NCBI GenBank assembly: GCA_944325625.1 | Contig: CALVAP010000002.1 | Location: 1-64,000, forward strand | Source: Candidatus Gastranaerophilales bacterium | GTDB taxonomy: Bacteria > Cyanobacteriota > Vampirovibrionia > Gastranaerophilales > Gastranaerophilaceae | Length of the DNA stretch: 64,000 nucleotides | Direction of reading: 5' to 3' | In this document: positions 62,422 to 64,000 of the stretch, piece after piece | Layout: each line of letters begins with the position of its first letter | Numbering within the stretch: position 1 is the stretch's first letter | Program-made: the position numbers and the translations under genes | The notes under the pieces: model-generated | The model's input: the letters and a program-made list of their open reading frames with translations, nothing else | Database searches by the model: none | What the model was told of the DNA's origin: nothing

Positions 62422-63462
62422 ATGAAAAACAGTAGAATTAACTTAAATCTGAATCAAAAAATAAGACTTAAAAATGCTTTAGAACTTATAATCTTTGTGG
62501 TTTTCTTTTTAGTTTTGTATATAAGTCCGCATTTTAATATGTCGGAGACCGGATTTATAATATTCTTACTGATGTTTTTTGCATTTATAGGTTTGTCATT
62601 TGTTTCAGAGAGCTGGGTTCTGACTTCGCTTAAGACGAACATTAAATCGGATATCACCGGAGTAAAAGATTCAATAAAATCTGTTATAGATGAAACAAAA
62701 AATCAAAAGACATCATTGCTATCTCAAGCAGACGTTATATCCGAAGCTAAAGATTATATATTGAAGCTCAAGAATATATTTGACAAAAACTCAGAAGCAA
62801 GACAAATGGTTTTGGAGAAAACAAAAGAATCGCTTATTTTCTCTAACAAAGAGCAAGAAGCAGCAAAACGTAATATTGAAAAAATGCTTACTTTAAAGCA
62901 AAAAATTCAAATTATAGCGGAGCTTATATTGGAATTATCGGAACAAATTCAACAAATTGGTTCAACCATAGGAGTGGTAGAAGATATAGCCGAGCAAACA
63001 AACATGTTGGCCCTAAATGCTGCGGTTGAGGCAGCAAGGGCAGGTGAGCATGGTAAAGGATTTGCGGTTGTTGCGGGGGAAATCAGGAAGCTTGCTGATG
63101 AATCTAAACAAGCTACTGCAAAAATTGCTGTGTTAATTAATAATATTCATCAATCTACGAACTCTACGGTTATGGCGACAGAAGAAGGAACAAAAGAAAT
63201 TGAATCAGGTGTTAAACTTGCTCATCAAATAGACAAAAATATAAACTTACTTATTCAGCTTATAGACGAGATTTCATCAACACAGGAAAATATATGGTTG
63301 TCAGTTAATGAACAGTTAAATTACGTTGCAAAATCAGAACAGTTTATGGAAACATTGGCAACTTCAATAAAAGGTGCTATCTCAAAAGCAGATGATAACA
63401 TAGAACTTATGTATCTTCTATCATCCTTGTCAGATTCTGTTAAGTCAAAAATTACTGATTAG
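62422..63462 (+). CDS. Methyl-accepting chemotaxis protein, short membrane form
   Basis: Two N-terminal membrane helices (about 20-37 and 44-62) with only a tiny loop between, so there is no periplasmic sensor domain. A coiled-coil cytoplasmic part holds the signalling hairpin tip [20 protein letters not shown] (about 188-207) and [11 protein letters not shown]. No HAMP is obvious. It probably senses at the membrane or inside. It starts after an AGGG site. It lies 12 bp before cheA and opposite the CheW/GGDEF pair. Confidence 0.9.
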   Translation: MKNSRINLNLNQKIRLKNALELIIFVVFFLVLYISPHFNMSETGFIIFLLMFFAFIGLSFVSESWVLTSLKTNIKSDITGVKDSIKSVIDETKNQKTSLLSQADVISEAKDYILKLKNIFDKNSEARQMVLEKTKESLIFSNKEQEAAKRNIEKMLTLKQKIQIIAELILELSEQIQQIGSTIGVVEDIAEQTNMLALNAAVEAARAGEHGKGFAVVAGEIRKLADESKQATAKIAVLINNIHQSTNSTVMATEEGTKEIESGVKLAHQIDKNINLLIQLIDEISSTQENIWLSVNEQLNYVAKSEQFMETLATSIKGAISKADDNIELMYLLSSLSDSVKSKITD

Positions 63463-63473
63463 AAGGACTTGAA

Positions 63474-64000
63474 ATGGAGTTTTCGCAAGAAGAATTTGAT
63501 GAAATACTTAGTATTTTTAGTGAGGAGAGCGATGAGATAGTTCATCGCTTGAATAACAATATTCTTGCGCTTGAAAAAAATCCTGATAATAAAGATATTA
63601 TAATGGAACTGTTTCGTGATGCGCACAGTCTTAAAGGCGCAGCGCGAATGATAGGGTTTAATGATATACAGGCAATTGCGCATAAAATTGAGGATATCCT
63701 TGGTTTGGCAAAAGATGGTAAACTTCTTATAAGTTCTGAGGTTACCGATGCTATATACAAGTCTATAGACTTTGTGAATATGAGCATACAACTTTCGGTG
63801 AAGGCTAAAAAGGAAGTAAAACTTAGTGATTTTGGTAAATTTATAGGTGAACTTGATGAAGTTTCAAAGACATTTCAAAGCGGTGGAAGTTTTCAGGTAA
63901 ATACTAAAGCTGATGTTGAGGTTGACAAAAAATTTTCGAGTTACAAGGAACCAAAAGAGTTTATAGATAATGTTACCAATGAAGTTGACAATATAAATGC
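63474..64000 (+). CDS. cheA: Chemotaxis histidine kinase CheA, 5' part
   Basis: Only the first 175 codons lie in the window; the gene runs off the right edge without a stop. Residues 1-105 form the HPt domain with the phosphorylatable His51 in AHSLKGAARMIG. The kinase, dimerisation and CheW-like domains would follow. An AGAAGGAC ribosome site precedes the ATG at 63474. Coexpressed with the MCP gene 12 bp upstream. Confidence 0.9.
   Translation, partial: MEFSQEEFDEILSIFSEESDEIVHRLNNNILALEKNPDNKDIIMELFRDAHSLKGAARMIGFNDIQAIAHKIEDILGLAKDGKLLISSEVTDAIYKSIDFVNMSIQLSVKAKKEVKLSDFGKFIGELDEVSKTFQSGGSFQVNTKADVEVDKKFSSYKEPKEFIDNVTNEVDNIN

Noticed and set aside
1-64000. CRISPR arrays
   Set aside because: No regularly spaced direct repeats of 20-40 bp with unique spacers were seen, and no cas genes.
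1-64000. TGA recoding as in some CPR bacteria
   Set aside because: Genes such as the micro-pilin at 29432 and the DUF262 pair end cleanly at TGA followed by non-coding sequence or overlap signals.

Overview
The window is a gene-dense, AT-rich bacterial chromosome segment using the standard code (TAA, TAG and TGA all act as stops). Several traits point to the non-photosynthetic cyanobacterial sister lineage (Vampirovibrionia / Melainabacteria, order Gastranaerophilales). These are the order rpmJ-rpsM-rpsK-rpsD-rpoA-rplQ-truA-rplM-rpsI, an SLH-domain envelope protein, Kdo-pathway genes implying LPS and an outer membrane, and prepilins with the N-terminus typical of that group. This placement is inference from gene content; no 16S rRNA gene is present.

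Layout. 0-12 kb: tRNA-Ala, a riboflavin operon (ribE-ribBA-acetyltransferase), a glycosyltransferase, a permease/radical-SAM/rluB operon, nth, a ferredoxin, and cysS coupled to an unusual protein made only of Clp N-domains. 12-19.7 kb: a prepilin carrying a phage-tail-like head, an SDR enzyme, kdsD-kdsC, nadK-recN and coaX. 19.8-31 kb: a fused M16 peptidase, a DnaJ with half a zinc finger, a probable 6S RNA, an orphan GmrSD/DUF262-like helical fragment, a patatin, an alpha-glucan phosphorylase lacking the PLP lysine, era, gatD and alr. 31-39 kb: TPR proteins, a LuxR-type response regulator, a membrane zinc peptidase candidate, an SLH protein and a large coiled-coil protein.

39.3-44.3 kb is the ribosomal protein / rpoA operon (minus strand, infA to rpsI). 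Next come an XRE regulator divergent from a frameshifted prepilin, glyS, a PDZ protein, a class A beta-lactamase-fold serine hydrolase and tRNA-Leu. 49.6-53.7 kb is an accessory island: a compositionally distinct non-coding patch, a two-gene restriction-modification-like operon (EcoRI-family adenine methyltransferase with a DUF262-HNH nuclease), a Cys-rich exported protein, a small HAD phosphatase and an AbrB-like protein. 53.9-58.5 kb holds a class II photolyase, an aquaporin, a divergent 4-alpha-glucanotransferase and rplI. From 58.6 kb to the end lie a purine permease and a chemotaxis/c-di-GMP cluster (tandem CheW, REC-GGDEF, MCP, and the start of cheA, cut by the window edge).

One theme crosses the window. 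At least six genes have no Shine-Dalgarno sequence but carry a -10-like hexamer ending 6-7 nt before the start codon, which suggests leaderless transcripts. Other points of interest are the DUF262-HNH/EcoRI-type methyltransferase pair, the ATPase-less triple Clp-N protein, the pilin/tail-fibre chimera, two homopolymer or dinucleotide tracts that could switch reading frames, and the missing catalytic lysine in the phosphorylase.
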